A DNA stretch of 21,531 bases from JBHIBC01 sp046758905 (GTDB taxonomy: Bacteria > Acidobacteriota > Polarisedimenticolia > Gp22-AA2). This document shows, one piece after another, positions 7,682 to 14,762 of the stretch; the first letter of the stretch is position 1, and every line of letters starts with the position of its first letter. The DNA lies in assembly GCA_046758905.1 (NCBI GenBank), contig JBHIBC010000048.1:1-21531 (forward strand), in the 5' to 3' direction. Below the pieces are notes generated by a model, which saw only the letters and a list, made by a program, of their open reading frames with translations, had not been told where the DNA came from and did no database searches. The translations under genes and the position numbers were made by a program.

Positions 7682-10624
7682 ATGTCCCTGGATCGCTCCA
7701 AGACCGTGCAGCAGGCCGAGAAATACGTCAAGGCGGGGAAGATCGCCGAGGCCATCACGGCCTATAAGAAACTCGCCGACGACAACCCCCGCGACCTGAA
7801 CACCTTCAACAAGCTCGGGGACCTGTGCGTCCGGGCCAGCAGGATCCCCGACGCCATCCGCTACTTCCTGCGCATCGCCGACTTCTACGCCAAGGACGGG
7901 TTCTTCCTCAAGGCGATCGCCATGTACAAGAAGATCTGCAAGCTGGACCCCGCGAACCTGGACTGCTTCCTGAAGCTGGGCGACCTGTACCTCCAGCAGG
8001 GGCTGACCATCGAGGCGAAGTCCCAGTACCTGCAGGCCGCGGATCAGCTCGTGGGCACATCGCAGTTCAAGAAGGCCCTCGACGTCCTGCCGAAGGTCCT
8101 GGAGATGGAGCCGGACAACATCAAGGTCCGGATGACCATGGCCGACCTGCTGGCCCGCACCAGGCGGCCGCAGGACGCGGCCCGGGAGCTGTGCCGGGTG
8201 GCGCGCGAGCTGGCCGCCAAGGGCATGATCGACGAGGCGCTCCGCGTGCTCCAGATGGGCCAGAAGGTGGCGCCGGGGGATCCCGACCTGATGGGCATGA
8301 TGCTCACGCTCACCCGGCAGGCGAAGAAGAGCCCCGACGAGCTCCTCGCCGCCGTCGTCAAGATGGTGGGGGCCAACGGGGGCAACCCGCGCTCGCAGGC
8401 GCTGCTGGCCGAGGCCTACCTGTCGGCGGGGAAGAGGGCGGAGGCCAGGGAGGTGTTCTCGAAGCTCCAGTCGCTCGGCGAGGGCGCCCCGCCGGAGGTC
8501 GCGGCGGCGATCGGCCGGTACCGGATCGCGGAGGAGGACGCCCGCGGGGCGCTCGAATGGCTCGCCCGCGCCGCCGAGGCCTTCATGGCTGCATCGCGCA
8601 ACGCCGAGGCGTCCGCCGCCGTGGACGAGTTCCTGCAAGGGTTCCCGGACCACCGGGACGGGCTGACCAAACGGGCCGAGATCGCGGAGCGGATCGGCGA
8701 CGTCAAGGCCCAGGTCGACAGCCTGCACCGGCTCGCCCAGGTCCTGGTCGCCGCCTCCGAGATCGCGTGCGCCACCGAGGTGGCGCGAAAGCTCTCCCGG
8801 ATCGAGCCGGGCGACCCGCGCTTCGCCGAGATGCTCAAGAGCCTCGAGGCGCGGGGCGCGGCGGGTGGGCCGGCGGCCATCCCGGGAGAGGGGATCGAGG
8901 AGGGGTTCGGGATCGCCGAGGAGCCGGGGGCGGCCGCCGGGCAGCCCCCGGAGCCGGAGAGCGCCCCCGCGGCGGACCTGTCCGGCGGGGGCCCCGCGGC
9001 GCCGGAGGGCGAGGAGGAGGCGGAGGACGAGGAGGAGGCGGAGGACGAGGAGTTCGTCAGCGAGCACTTCACCGAGGCCGAGGTCTTCGTCAAGTACGGC
9101 CTGCTCGAGAAGGCCAAGCAGCAGCTGCTCAGCATCCTGGCGAAGTACCCGCGCCACCTCGAGTCGCACCGAAAGCTCAAGGAGATCTACTTCGACGAGG
9201 GGAACAAGGACCGGGCGGTCGAGGAATGCCTGACGCTGGCGGAGATCCTGAAGGCGCGCGGAGAGCCGGAGGAGGCGCGGGAGCTGCTCAACGAGGCGAT
9301 CCGCATCGACCCCAACAACCCGAAGGTGAAGCAGCTGTCGGCGGAGGCGGGAGCGGGGTCGCCCGAGCCCCCGCCGCCGCCCCCGGAGACCCCCGCTCCG
9401 CCGGCCCCCGCGCCGCCCGGCCCCGGGCCCGCGCGGGCCGGGGCCGCCGCCCCGCCCGAGCTGGAGATCGCGCCCGCGGCCGGTGAGGAGCCGATCGAGG
9501 TCGAGACGACTTCCGGGGAGAAGGTGGGCGCGCCGCAGCCGGAGGTCGAGATCGACCTCGGGGACGTGCGGGCCGAGCCGTCGGCGACCGCGGGGCCGGG
9601 CCGCGCGGCCGGCCCTGCGCCGGAGAAGGTGGAGGAGGAGACGCCCGACGACCTGGTCGGTGGGCTGTCGCTCGAGGGGGGAGAGGACGAGATCACCATC
9701 GAGGTCGAGACGGACCCGGCGACGGCGCGGGCGACCATCGGAGCGCCCGGGTCGAACGACCCGGATCCCGAGAAGCTGGGCGAGGTCGACTTCTACATCG
9801 ACCAGGGGCTCATCGAGGAGGCGCGGGAGGTGCTGCTCCGGCTGCGGAAGCAGCATCCCGACAGCGAGGAGGTCGCGAAGCGGCTCGAGAGGATGAGCCG
9901 TCCTCACCCCGAGTCGCCCGCCCCGCAGCCCCCTCCCTCGACCGAGGAGGAGCCTTCCGGGATCGACCTCGATGTCGAGCGCGCGTTCGGCACCCAGCGC
10001 CTGTCGGTGCCGCCGAGGCCGGCCGATGCCGTGCCCCGCGGGACCAAGGCCACGCCGGTGTTCCGCGTGGAGCAGAGCGCCGAGGAGCCGGAGGGGGATT
10101 TCTTCGACCTCGCCTCCGAGCTCGACAAGAGCCTCGCGGAGGCGCAGGTGGCCGTCGACCGGCACGAGCGCGAGTCGGTCGACGGGCCCGGCCACAGCCT
10201 CGAGGAGATCTTCAGGGCCTTCAAGAGGGGAGTCGAGCAGCAGGTCGACTCCCAGGATTACGAGACGCACTACAACCTGGGGATCGCCTACAGGGAGATG
10301 GGTCTGGTGGACGAGGCGATCGGGGAATTCCAGTTCGCGGCCAAGGACCCGGTGCGCACCCTCGAGTGCTGCGGCATCCTCGGTCTCTGCTTCCGCGACA
10401 AGGGTATGCCCGAGCTGGCCCTGAAATGGTACAGGAAGGGTCTGGACATGCCGGACCTCGACGAGCAGCGGGCGGTGGGCCTGCGCTACGATATCGCCGA
10501 GGTCTACCGGGAGCAGGGCGACTACCGGAAGGCGCTGCAGAGCTACACCGAGGTGTACGGCATCGATTCGAACTACCGCGACGTGGCCGCGAAGCTCAAG
10601 GAGATGCGGAAGCTCCTGGGCTGA
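7682..10624 (+). CDS. Large tetratricopeptide-repeat protein of unknown role
   Basis: The 980-residue product is built from TPR-like helical repeats separated by low-complexity linkers. An N-terminal repeat array covers about residues 1-400, with repeat cores such as AEKYVKAGKIAEAITAYKKL and FNKLGDLCVRASRIPDAIRY. An acidic Glu/Asp/Ala-rich linker follows (about 400-458), then a second TPR block (about 460-555). Next come a Pro/Ala-rich linker (about 558-590) with further acidic sequence, a short repeat near 703-738, and a C-terminal TPR block (856-980). I see no signal peptide, membrane helix or catalytic motif, so a cytoplasmic scaffold is likely. It begins 3 nt after rnhB behind a GGGGGGCGG ribosome binding site. 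TPR proteins mediate protein-protein contacts; the partners here are unknown. I do not recognise an orthologue with a named function. Confidence 0.88.
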   Translation: MSLDRSKTVQQAEKYVKAGKIAEAITAYKKLADDNPRDLNTFNKLGDLCVRASRIPDAIRYFLRIADFYAKDGFFLKAIAMYKKICKLDPANLDCFLKLGDLYLQQGLTIEAKSQYLQAADQLVGTSQFKKALDVLPKVLEMEPDNIKVRMTMADLLARTRRPQDAARELCRVARELAAKGMIDEALRVLQMGQKVAPGDPDLMGMMLTLTRQAKKSPDELLAAVVKMVGANGGNPRSQALLAEAYLSAGKRAEAREVFSKLQSLGEGAPPEVAAAIGRYRIAEEDARGALEWLARAAEAFMAASRNAEASAAVDEFLQGFPDHRDGLTKRAEIAERIGDVKAQVDSLHRLAQVLVAASEIACATEVARKLSRIEPGDPRFAEMLKSLEARGAAGGPAAIPGEGIEEGFGIAEEPGAAAGQPPEPESAPAADLSGGGPAAPEGEEEAEDEEEAEDEEFVSEHFTEAEVFVKYGLLEKAKQQLLSILAKYPRHLESHRKLKEIYFDEGNKDRAVEECLTLAEILKARGEPEEARELLNEAIRIDPNNPKVKQLSAEAGAGSPEPPPPPPETPAPPAPAPPGPGPARAGAAAPPELEIAPAAGEEPIEVETTSGEKVGAPQPEVEIDLGDVRAEPSATAGPGRAAGPAPEKVEEETPDDLVGGLSLEGGEDEITIEVETDPATARATIGAPGSNDPDPEKLGEVDFYIDQGLIEEAREVLLRLRKQHPDSEEVAKRLERMSRPHPESPAPQPPPSTEEEPSGIDLDVERAFGTQRLSVPPRPADAVPRGTKATPVFRVEQSAEEPEGDFFDLASELDKSLAEAQVAVDRHERESVDGPGHSLEEIFRAFKRGVEQQVDSQDYETHYNLGIAYREMGLVDEAIGEFQFAAKDPVRTLECCGILGLCFRDKGMPELALKWYRKGLDMPDLDEQRAVGLRYDIAEVYREQGDYRKALQSYTEVYGIDSNYRDVAAKLKEMRKLLG
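9014..9049 (+). repeat. Exact 18-bp tandem repeat encoding an acidic linker
   Basis: Two perfect tandem copies of the 18-nt unit gaggaggcggaggacgag lie end to end in frame inside the TPR gene. They encode Glu-Glu-Ala-Glu-Asp-Glu twice, in the acidic linker just before the second TPR block. The repeat keeps the reading frame, so slippage would lengthen or shorten the linker by six residues without breaking the protein. Confidence 0.9.
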
Positions 10625-10691
10625 CCAGCTCCGCGCACGTCCCTCCCCGGACACCACGCCGCGGTCCCCTCACTATGGTTCGGGAGATCGA

Positions 10692-11999
10692 GTGAAGCTC
10701 GCCGGCCGACCGCGCGGCCCCGCCCGCAGACCGACCGGCCTCGACCTCGCCGGCGTGCGGCGGGGTCGGTACAGCGATGCCTACTTCCTCAACGCCGCCG
10801 CGGTCCTGAGGGCCCTGTCCGGGGCGCGGGCGGCGTTCACCGGCGAGCCGCTGGCCCTGCACGGCCGCCTCCCCCGAAGCGCGCGCTACGCGCCCGGCGA
10901 CGCCGTGGTGGAGATGCAGTTCTTCGCCCGGCGGAGCCCGCATCTCGTGGCCGCAGGGGTCGCGATCGCGGTGGACCTGCTGCGGGACCTGTCCCGCCGG
11001 CGCCGCAGCGCACCCCTCCAGGTGCGCGCCGTGCCCGAGGGGAGCCTGACGCGCCCCCTCGAGCCGGTGCTGGTGGTCCGCGGACGGTACCGGGACTTCG
11101 CCCATCTGGAGACGCCGATCCTCGGCGTCCTGACGCGGAGCAGCAGGATCGCCACGAACGTCTACGAGGCGCTGATCGCCGCCCGGGGGAAGCCGGTGCT
11201 GTTCTTCCCCGCCCGCTTCGACCTGCCGCAGACCCAGGAGGTGGACGGATACGCCTACCGCGTGGCCCTCGCCGCGTACGCGCGGCGCGCCGGGCGCCGC
11301 CGCCCGACGCCCCAGGTCTCGACCCAGGCGCAGGCGGCGTCCTGGGGCGGCAGCGGCGCAGGCACGACGTCTCACGCGTACGTGCTGTGCTTCTTGGGGG
11401 ACACCGCCGAGGCGATGGCCGCCTTCTGCCGCCATCTCCCTCCCCGGGTCCCTCGGGCCGCCCTGGTCGACACCACCAATGACTGCGTGGGGGAGTCCCT
11501 GCGCACGGCGCGGCGGCTGTTCTCCGAGCACCTCCGCCACCTGCGGGCGGGGCGCCGCGCCCGCGCGCAGCGCTTTCTGCTCCACGCGGTCCGCGCCGAT
11601 ACCTCGCAGGATCTCAGGGACCGCAGCGTCCCCCCGTCGCCGGATCCGCGCATGGCCCGCGGCGTAACGCCCGTGCTGGTGCGGCGGATCCGGGAGGCCC
11701 TCGATCGGGCGCCGCGCGAGCTGGATCTGCCGGAGCGCTGGCGACGCCTCGCGGAGCGCTATTTCCGCTCCATCCGGATCGTCGCCACCGGTGGGTTCGA
11801 CGCGGAGAGGATCGCCTTCTTCGAGCGCCACCGCGCTCCGGTCGACGTCTACGGCGTCGGCTCCGCGTTTCTCAGGGGGCCGGTCACCGACTTCACCGCC
11901 GACGTGGTCCGGGTCCGGATCGGGCGCCGCTTCCGCACGGTCGCCAAGGCCGGCAGGGGAGCACGGCGGGGCCCGCTGCTGCGTCGGGTCGAGCTGTGA
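10692..11999 (+). CDS. Nicotinate phosphoribosyltransferase-family protein
   Basis: This family joins nicotinate (or a related pyridine base) to PRPP to give the mononucleotide used in NAD salvage. The 435-residue product shows the family landmarks in order: GRYSDAYF (25-32), ETPILGVLTRSSRIATNVY (140-158), GTTSHAY with the candidate phosphorylatable histidine H228, VDTTNDCVGES (259-269), and RADTSQDLRDRS (301-312). The C-terminal barrel has ATGGFDAERIAFFE (365-378) and DVYGVGSAF (385-393), typical of phosphate binding. It is closer in style to short archaeal-type nicotinate PRTases than to E. coli PncB, so I leave the symbol blank. GTG at 10692 follows GGGAG at 10682-10686. The stop overlaps the start of the Nudix gene (GTGA), arguing for coupling and a joint role in nucleotide metabolism. 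Substrate is inferred, not proven. Confidence 0.87.
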   Translation: MKLAGRPRGPARRPTGLDLAGVRRGRYSDAYFLNAAAVLRALSGARAAFTGEPLALHGRLPRSARYAPGDAVVEMQFFARRSPHLVAAGVAIAVDLLRDLSRRRRSAPLQVRAVPEGSLTRPLEPVLVVRGRYRDFAHLETPILGVLTRSSRIATNVYEALIAARGKPVLFFPARFDLPQTQEVDGYAYRVALAAYARRAGRRRPTPQVSTQAQAASWGGSGAGTTSHAYVLCFLGDTAEAMAAFCRHLPPRVPRAALVDTTNDCVGESLRTARRLFSEHLRHLRAGRRARAQRFLLHAVRADTSQDLRDRSVPPSPDPRMARGVTPVLVRRIREALDRAPRELDLPERWRRLAERYFRSIRIVATGGFDAERIAFFERHRAPVDVYGVGSAFLRGPVTDFTADVVRVRIGRRFRTVAKAGRGARRGPLLRRVEL

Positions 12000-12706
12000 T
12001 CATCATGAAGCGGGCGCGGCGAGTCCGCGGGCTGCGCGTCCTCCGGCGGCTGTCGCCCTCGGGGCCGGGGTTCCTGACGCTCGAGCGCCTCCTGGTCAGG
12101 AACCTGTACGCCGACCGCCGAGCCTCGCGCCCGTACAGGGTGGACGTGCTGCACCGCAGGGGCGTCGATGCGGTGGCGATCATCCCGTACTTCTTCCTGC
12201 AGCGTCCGCGCCGGCTCATGGTGGTGATCAAGCTCGGGTTCCGGCCGGGGCTCTACCGCCGCGGACGGCTGGCCCTCCCGGTTCCCGACCGGCGCCGGTA
12301 CACCCTGGTCCGGGAGGCGGTGGCCGGAAGTCTCGAGCCGGGCGAGCGCGGCGAGAGCGGGATCGATGCGCGGGCCCGGGCGGAGCTGTTGGAGGAGACC
12401 GGCCTGCGCCCGACCCGAGCGCGCCCCTTGCGCCTAGGGGCCGGCTTCTTCCCCTCGCACGGCCAATCCACCGAGAAGATCCACCTGCGGGCCTTCGAGG
12501 TCGACCCGGCCCGCGCCCGACCCCCGGCATCGGATGGAACGATCAACGAGATGGACTCCGGGACCGTGGCGATCGAGGCGGGGGCGATCCTCGACATGTG
12601 CCTGCGAGGCTCGATCGAGGATCCGAAGGTCGAGATCGGAGTGGCGCGACTGTGCCGTCGCCTGCGGTACCGCGGCGGCGGAGCCGGGGCGGCCCGGGTG
12701 CGGTAG
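11996..12706 (+). CDS. Nudix hydrolase with an atypical Nudix box
   Basis: Nudix enzymes hydrolyse nucleoside diphosphates linked to another moiety, such as ADP-ribose or NADH. In this 236-residue protein the box begins at G111 (GSLEPGE, 111-117) and ends with AELLEETGL (129-137). The consensus is G-x5-E-x7-R-E-U-x-E-E-x-G-U. Here the spacing after E117 is four residues longer, and the usual arginine before E130 is alanine, while the metal-binding E130, E133 and E134 remain. The later FFPSHGQSTEKIHL segment resembles the SPG-x-x-x-E element of ADP-ribose pyrophosphatases. The start is GTG at 11996 overlapping the upstream stop; ATG at 12005 is an alternative. Its pairing with a nicotinate phosphoribosyltransferase suggests a pyridine-nucleotide substrate, which is inference. 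Confidence 0.85.
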   Translation: MIIMKRARRVRGLRVLRRLSPSGPGFLTLERLLVRNLYADRRASRPYRVDVLHRRGVDAVAIIPYFFLQRPRRLMVVIKLGFRPGLYRRGRLALPVPDRRRYTLVREAVAGSLEPGERGESGIDARARAELLEETGLRPTRARPLRLGAGFFPSHGQSTEKIHLRAFEVDPARARPPASDGTINEMDSGTVAIEAGAILDMCLRGSIEDPKVEIGVARLCRRLRYRGGGAGAARVR

Positions 12707-13048
12707 TCCCGCCGTCCTCTCGGGTGGCCGCCCGCGGACGCTGCGGACGGCAGGCGCGCCACAACGCCGCACGCCGGGTCGGCGGCGGCGTCCCCCGCGC
12801 CCGCGGCGACGGCGGCGATCTCCCTGCGGGTCAGGAGGTTGCGTGGCCCGCCCGGAGATCGGGCGCGGAGCGCAATATGACGGCATGCATCTTGCTCGGC
12901 CTGAAGGCGGGAACCATAAGGACGGTGAGACCGTACCGAACCGGCGTGAAGGAGGGAGCACCCAAGGCAGCAAAGCCCCGGCAGCCGGCCGGCTCAACCT
13001 CAAACCCCTTGTCCCACCAACTCGAATCCCGCCTCAATCAGCGAGAAC

Positions 13049-13084
13049 AGAGAATTCGGCGAAGGCCGGCCGCCGGGGTTCTCT
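13049..13084 (+). terminator. Strong hairpin, possible terminator without a U-tract
   Basis: AGAGAA (13049-13054) pairs perfectly with TTCTCT (13079-13084). Inside this, TTC can pair with GGG (one G bulged) and GGCG (13058-13061) with CGCC (13071-13074), closing a 9-nt loop. About 13 base pairs form, with two G-U pairs and one bulge. The following bases are pyrimidine-rich (CATCTTCT) but contain no run of T. It lies between the Nudix gene and the promoter of the next operon, where a terminator would be expected. It could instead be a structured RNA or DNA element. Confidence 0.35.
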
Positions 13085-13145
13085 CATCTTCTACCACATC
13101 GCGGGGCGACGCGATCCGCCCGCCTGCGGCCCGACCGGGGGTTCC

Positions 13146-13175
13146 TTGACAAGCTCGCGGCCGCTCTGTTAGCAT
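13146..13175 (+). promoter_or_regulatory. Sigma-70-like promoter of the aldehyde dehydrogenase-alanine dehydrogenase operon
   Basis: A consensus -35 box TTGACA (13146-13151) is followed after 18 nt by TAGCAT (13170-13175), which matches four of six bases of TATAAT. TG at 13167-13168 forms an extended -10 (TG-N-TAGCAT). The start of transcription would fall near 13182, giving a leader of about 64 nt. An unusually A/T-rich stretch (13184-13210) follows directly and could be an operator or upstream leader element. This is the best promoter match in the window. Confidence 0.65.
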
Positions 13176-13245
13176 CGCCGCCCTATCAAATTGGAATCAA
13201 AAGACTTTCACGCCCGGGTCGCTCCTGCCCCTGCATGAGGACGGG

Positions 13246-14742
13246 ATGGCGGAGGCCAAGGCCTACAGGAATTTCATCGACGGCGAGTGGGTCGAGTCGG
13301 GCTCGAGCGAGGTCATCGAGAACCGCAACCCCGCCGACCGCAGCGAGGTCCTCGGGACCTTCCCCAGGTCCAGGCCGGAGGACGTCGAGGCCGCCGTGGA
13401 GGCCGCCGGCAGGGCCCTGCGCCGCTGGCGCCTGACGCCCGCGCCGAAGCGCGCCGAATACCTCTTCCGGATGGGCGAGATCCTGCTGCGCCGGAAAGAG
13501 GAGTACGCCCGCGGGATGGCCCGGGAGATGGGCAAGCCGCTGGGCGAGGCGCGCGGCGACGTCCAGGAGGCGATCGATGTCTGCTATTACATCGCCGGCG
13601 AGGGCCGCCGGCTCCACGGCTACACGGTCCCCTCGGAGCTGCCCAACAAGACCTGCTACTCGATGCGCGTGCCGGTCGGGGTGTGCGGGCTGATCACGCC
13701 CTGGAACTTCCCGATGGCGATCCCGTCCTGGAAGCTGATCCCCGCGCTGGTCTGCGGCAACGCCGTCGTGCTCAAGCCGGCGAGCGACGCGCCGCTGTCC
13801 GCGTACCACCTTGTGAAGCTCTGCCAGGAGGTCGGCATCCCCAGGGGCGTGGTCAACTTCGTCACCGGGGACGGCGGTTCGGTCGGGGAGCCGCTGGCGC
13901 GGCATCCGGGCGTATCGTTGATCTCCTTCACCGGATCCTCCGAGACCGGGCGCCGCGTCAACCTGGCGGCGGCCGACACCTTCAAGAAGGCCGCGCTCGA
14001 GATGGGCGGCAAGAACGCGATGATCGTGATGGACGACGCGCGGCTCGATCTGGCGGTGGAGGGGGCCCTCTGGGGGGCGTTCGCCACCGCCGGACAGCGC
14101 TGCACCGCCACCAGCCGGATCATCGTGCACAAGAAGGTCCTCAGGGAGTTCACCGAGCGGCTGGTGGAGCGCGCCGGGGACCTCAAGGTCGGCGACCCGC
14201 TCGACGAGACGGTACAGGTGGGCCCGCTGGTCAACGAGGCCCAGCTCAAGCGGGTCATGGAATACGCGCAGCTGGGGCGGGACGAGGGCGCGGAGCCGGT
14301 CCTCGGCGGCATCCGCCTCACCAAGGGGGAGTATGGCCGCGGCTGCTTCTTCCAGCCGACCGTCTTCACCGGCGTGGAGCCGTCGATGCGCATCGCCCGG
14401 GAGGAGATCTTCGGCCCGTTCGTCTGCGTGCTGCCTGCCGACAGTCTGGACGACGCCCTGGAGATCGCCAACGACTCGGTGTACGGGCTGTCGTCCGCCA
14501 TCTACACGCAGGACATCAGCCGCGCCTTCACCGCGGTCAGGGACCTCCGGACCGGCATCGCGTACGTCAACTCCTCGACCATCGGGGCCGAGACGCACCT
14601 GCCGTTCGGCGGCGTCCGCCGGACCGGGAACGGCCACCGCGAGGGGGCCGCGCACGCCACCCTCGAGATCTTCTCGGAGTGGAAGACGGTCTACGTGGAC
14701 TTCTCCGGGAGGCTCCAGAAGGCGCAGATGGAGAACAACTGA
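13246..14742 (+). CDS. NAD(P)-dependent aldehyde dehydrogenase (semialdehyde type)
   Basis: The 498-residue product is a complete class I-fold aldehyde dehydrogenase, which oxidises an aldehyde to a carboxylic acid with NAD(P)+. Catalytic residues are present: N154 in TPWNFP, K177 in VVLKPAS, E252 in LEMGGKN and C286 in GQRCTATSR, with EEIFGPF later. The C-terminal GAETHLPFGG and NGHREGA segments resemble enzymes annotated as aminoadipate-, ketoglutarate- or other amino-acid-derived semialdehyde dehydrogenases. Sequence alone does not fix the substrate. ATG at 13246 has GAGGA at 13237-13241. It lies downstream of a good promoter and 20 nt before the alanine dehydrogenase gene. This pairing suggests amino-acid or amine catabolism in which a pyruvate-dependent transaminase makes alanine and a semialdehyde; no transaminase is in the window. 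Confidence 0.93.
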   Translation: MAEAKAYRNFIDGEWVESGSSEVIENRNPADRSEVLGTFPRSRPEDVEAAVEAAGRALRRWRLTPAPKRAEYLFRMGEILLRRKEEYARGMAREMGKPLGEARGDVQEAIDVCYYIAGEGRRLHGYTVPSELPNKTCYSMRVPVGVCGLITPWNFPMAIPSWKLIPALVCGNAVVLKPASDAPLSAYHLVKLCQEVGIPRGVVNFVTGDGGSVGEPLARHPGVSLISFTGSSETGRRVNLAAADTFKKAALEMGGKNAMIVMDDARLDLAVEGALWGAFATAGQRCTATSRIIVHKKVLREFTERLVERAGDLKVGDPLDETVQVGPLVNEAQLKRVMEYAQLGRDEGAEPVLGGIRLTKGEYGRGCFFQPTVFTGVEPSMRIAREEIFGPFVCVLPADSLDDALEIANDSVYGLSSAIYTQDISRAFTAVRDLRTGIAYVNSSTIGAETHLPFGGVRRTGNGHREGAAHATLEIFSEWKTVYVDFSGRLQKAQMENN

Positions 14743-14762
14743 AAGGGGGGCCGGGGGCGCGC

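Larger units (their letters stand above)
12707..13245. other. Gene-free region of about 540 nt upstream of the aldehyde dehydrogenase operon
   Basis: No open frame here has a credible start, ribosome binding site and protein-like composition; translations are low-complexity Arg/Pro/Gly strings. The first part (to about 12870) is very GC-rich. The stretch from about 12870 to 13060 is visibly lower in GC and contains several short self-complementary elements, including ACGGT-GAG-ACCGT near 12921-12933 and the 12-nt palindrome AGCCGGCCGGCT near 12983-12994. A longer hairpin (13049-13084) and a promoter (13146-13175) are listed separately. I could not match the region to a known riboswitch, tmRNA, SRP RNA or RNase P RNA. 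Confidence 0.6.

Noticed and set aside
7010..10657. A 1215-codon open frame on the minus strand
   Set aside because: It lies entirely antisense to rnhB and the TPR gene. Its translation is rich in Arg, Leu, Gly and Asp with no domain motif, as expected when strong third-position GC removes stops from the opposite strand.
12960..12995. GCAAAGCC followed by CGG and GCCGGC, resembling part of a c-di-GMP-I riboswitch
   Set aside because: The required upstream half (CACGCA...GGCAAACC type sequence) and the flanking helices are absent, and the promoter of the downstream operon lies after this site, so it could not be in the leader.
13015..13035. CTCGAATCCCGCC, similar to the 3' part of a tRNA T-arm
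   Set aside because: No matching 5' arm, anticodon stem or acceptor stem can be folded around it, and there is no tmRNA-like partner sequence.
13235..13435. ATG at 13235 opening a 66-codon frame
   Set aside because: It is out of frame with the aldehyde dehydrogenase and gives an Arg/Pro-rich string; the ATG at 13246 gives the correct family N terminus.
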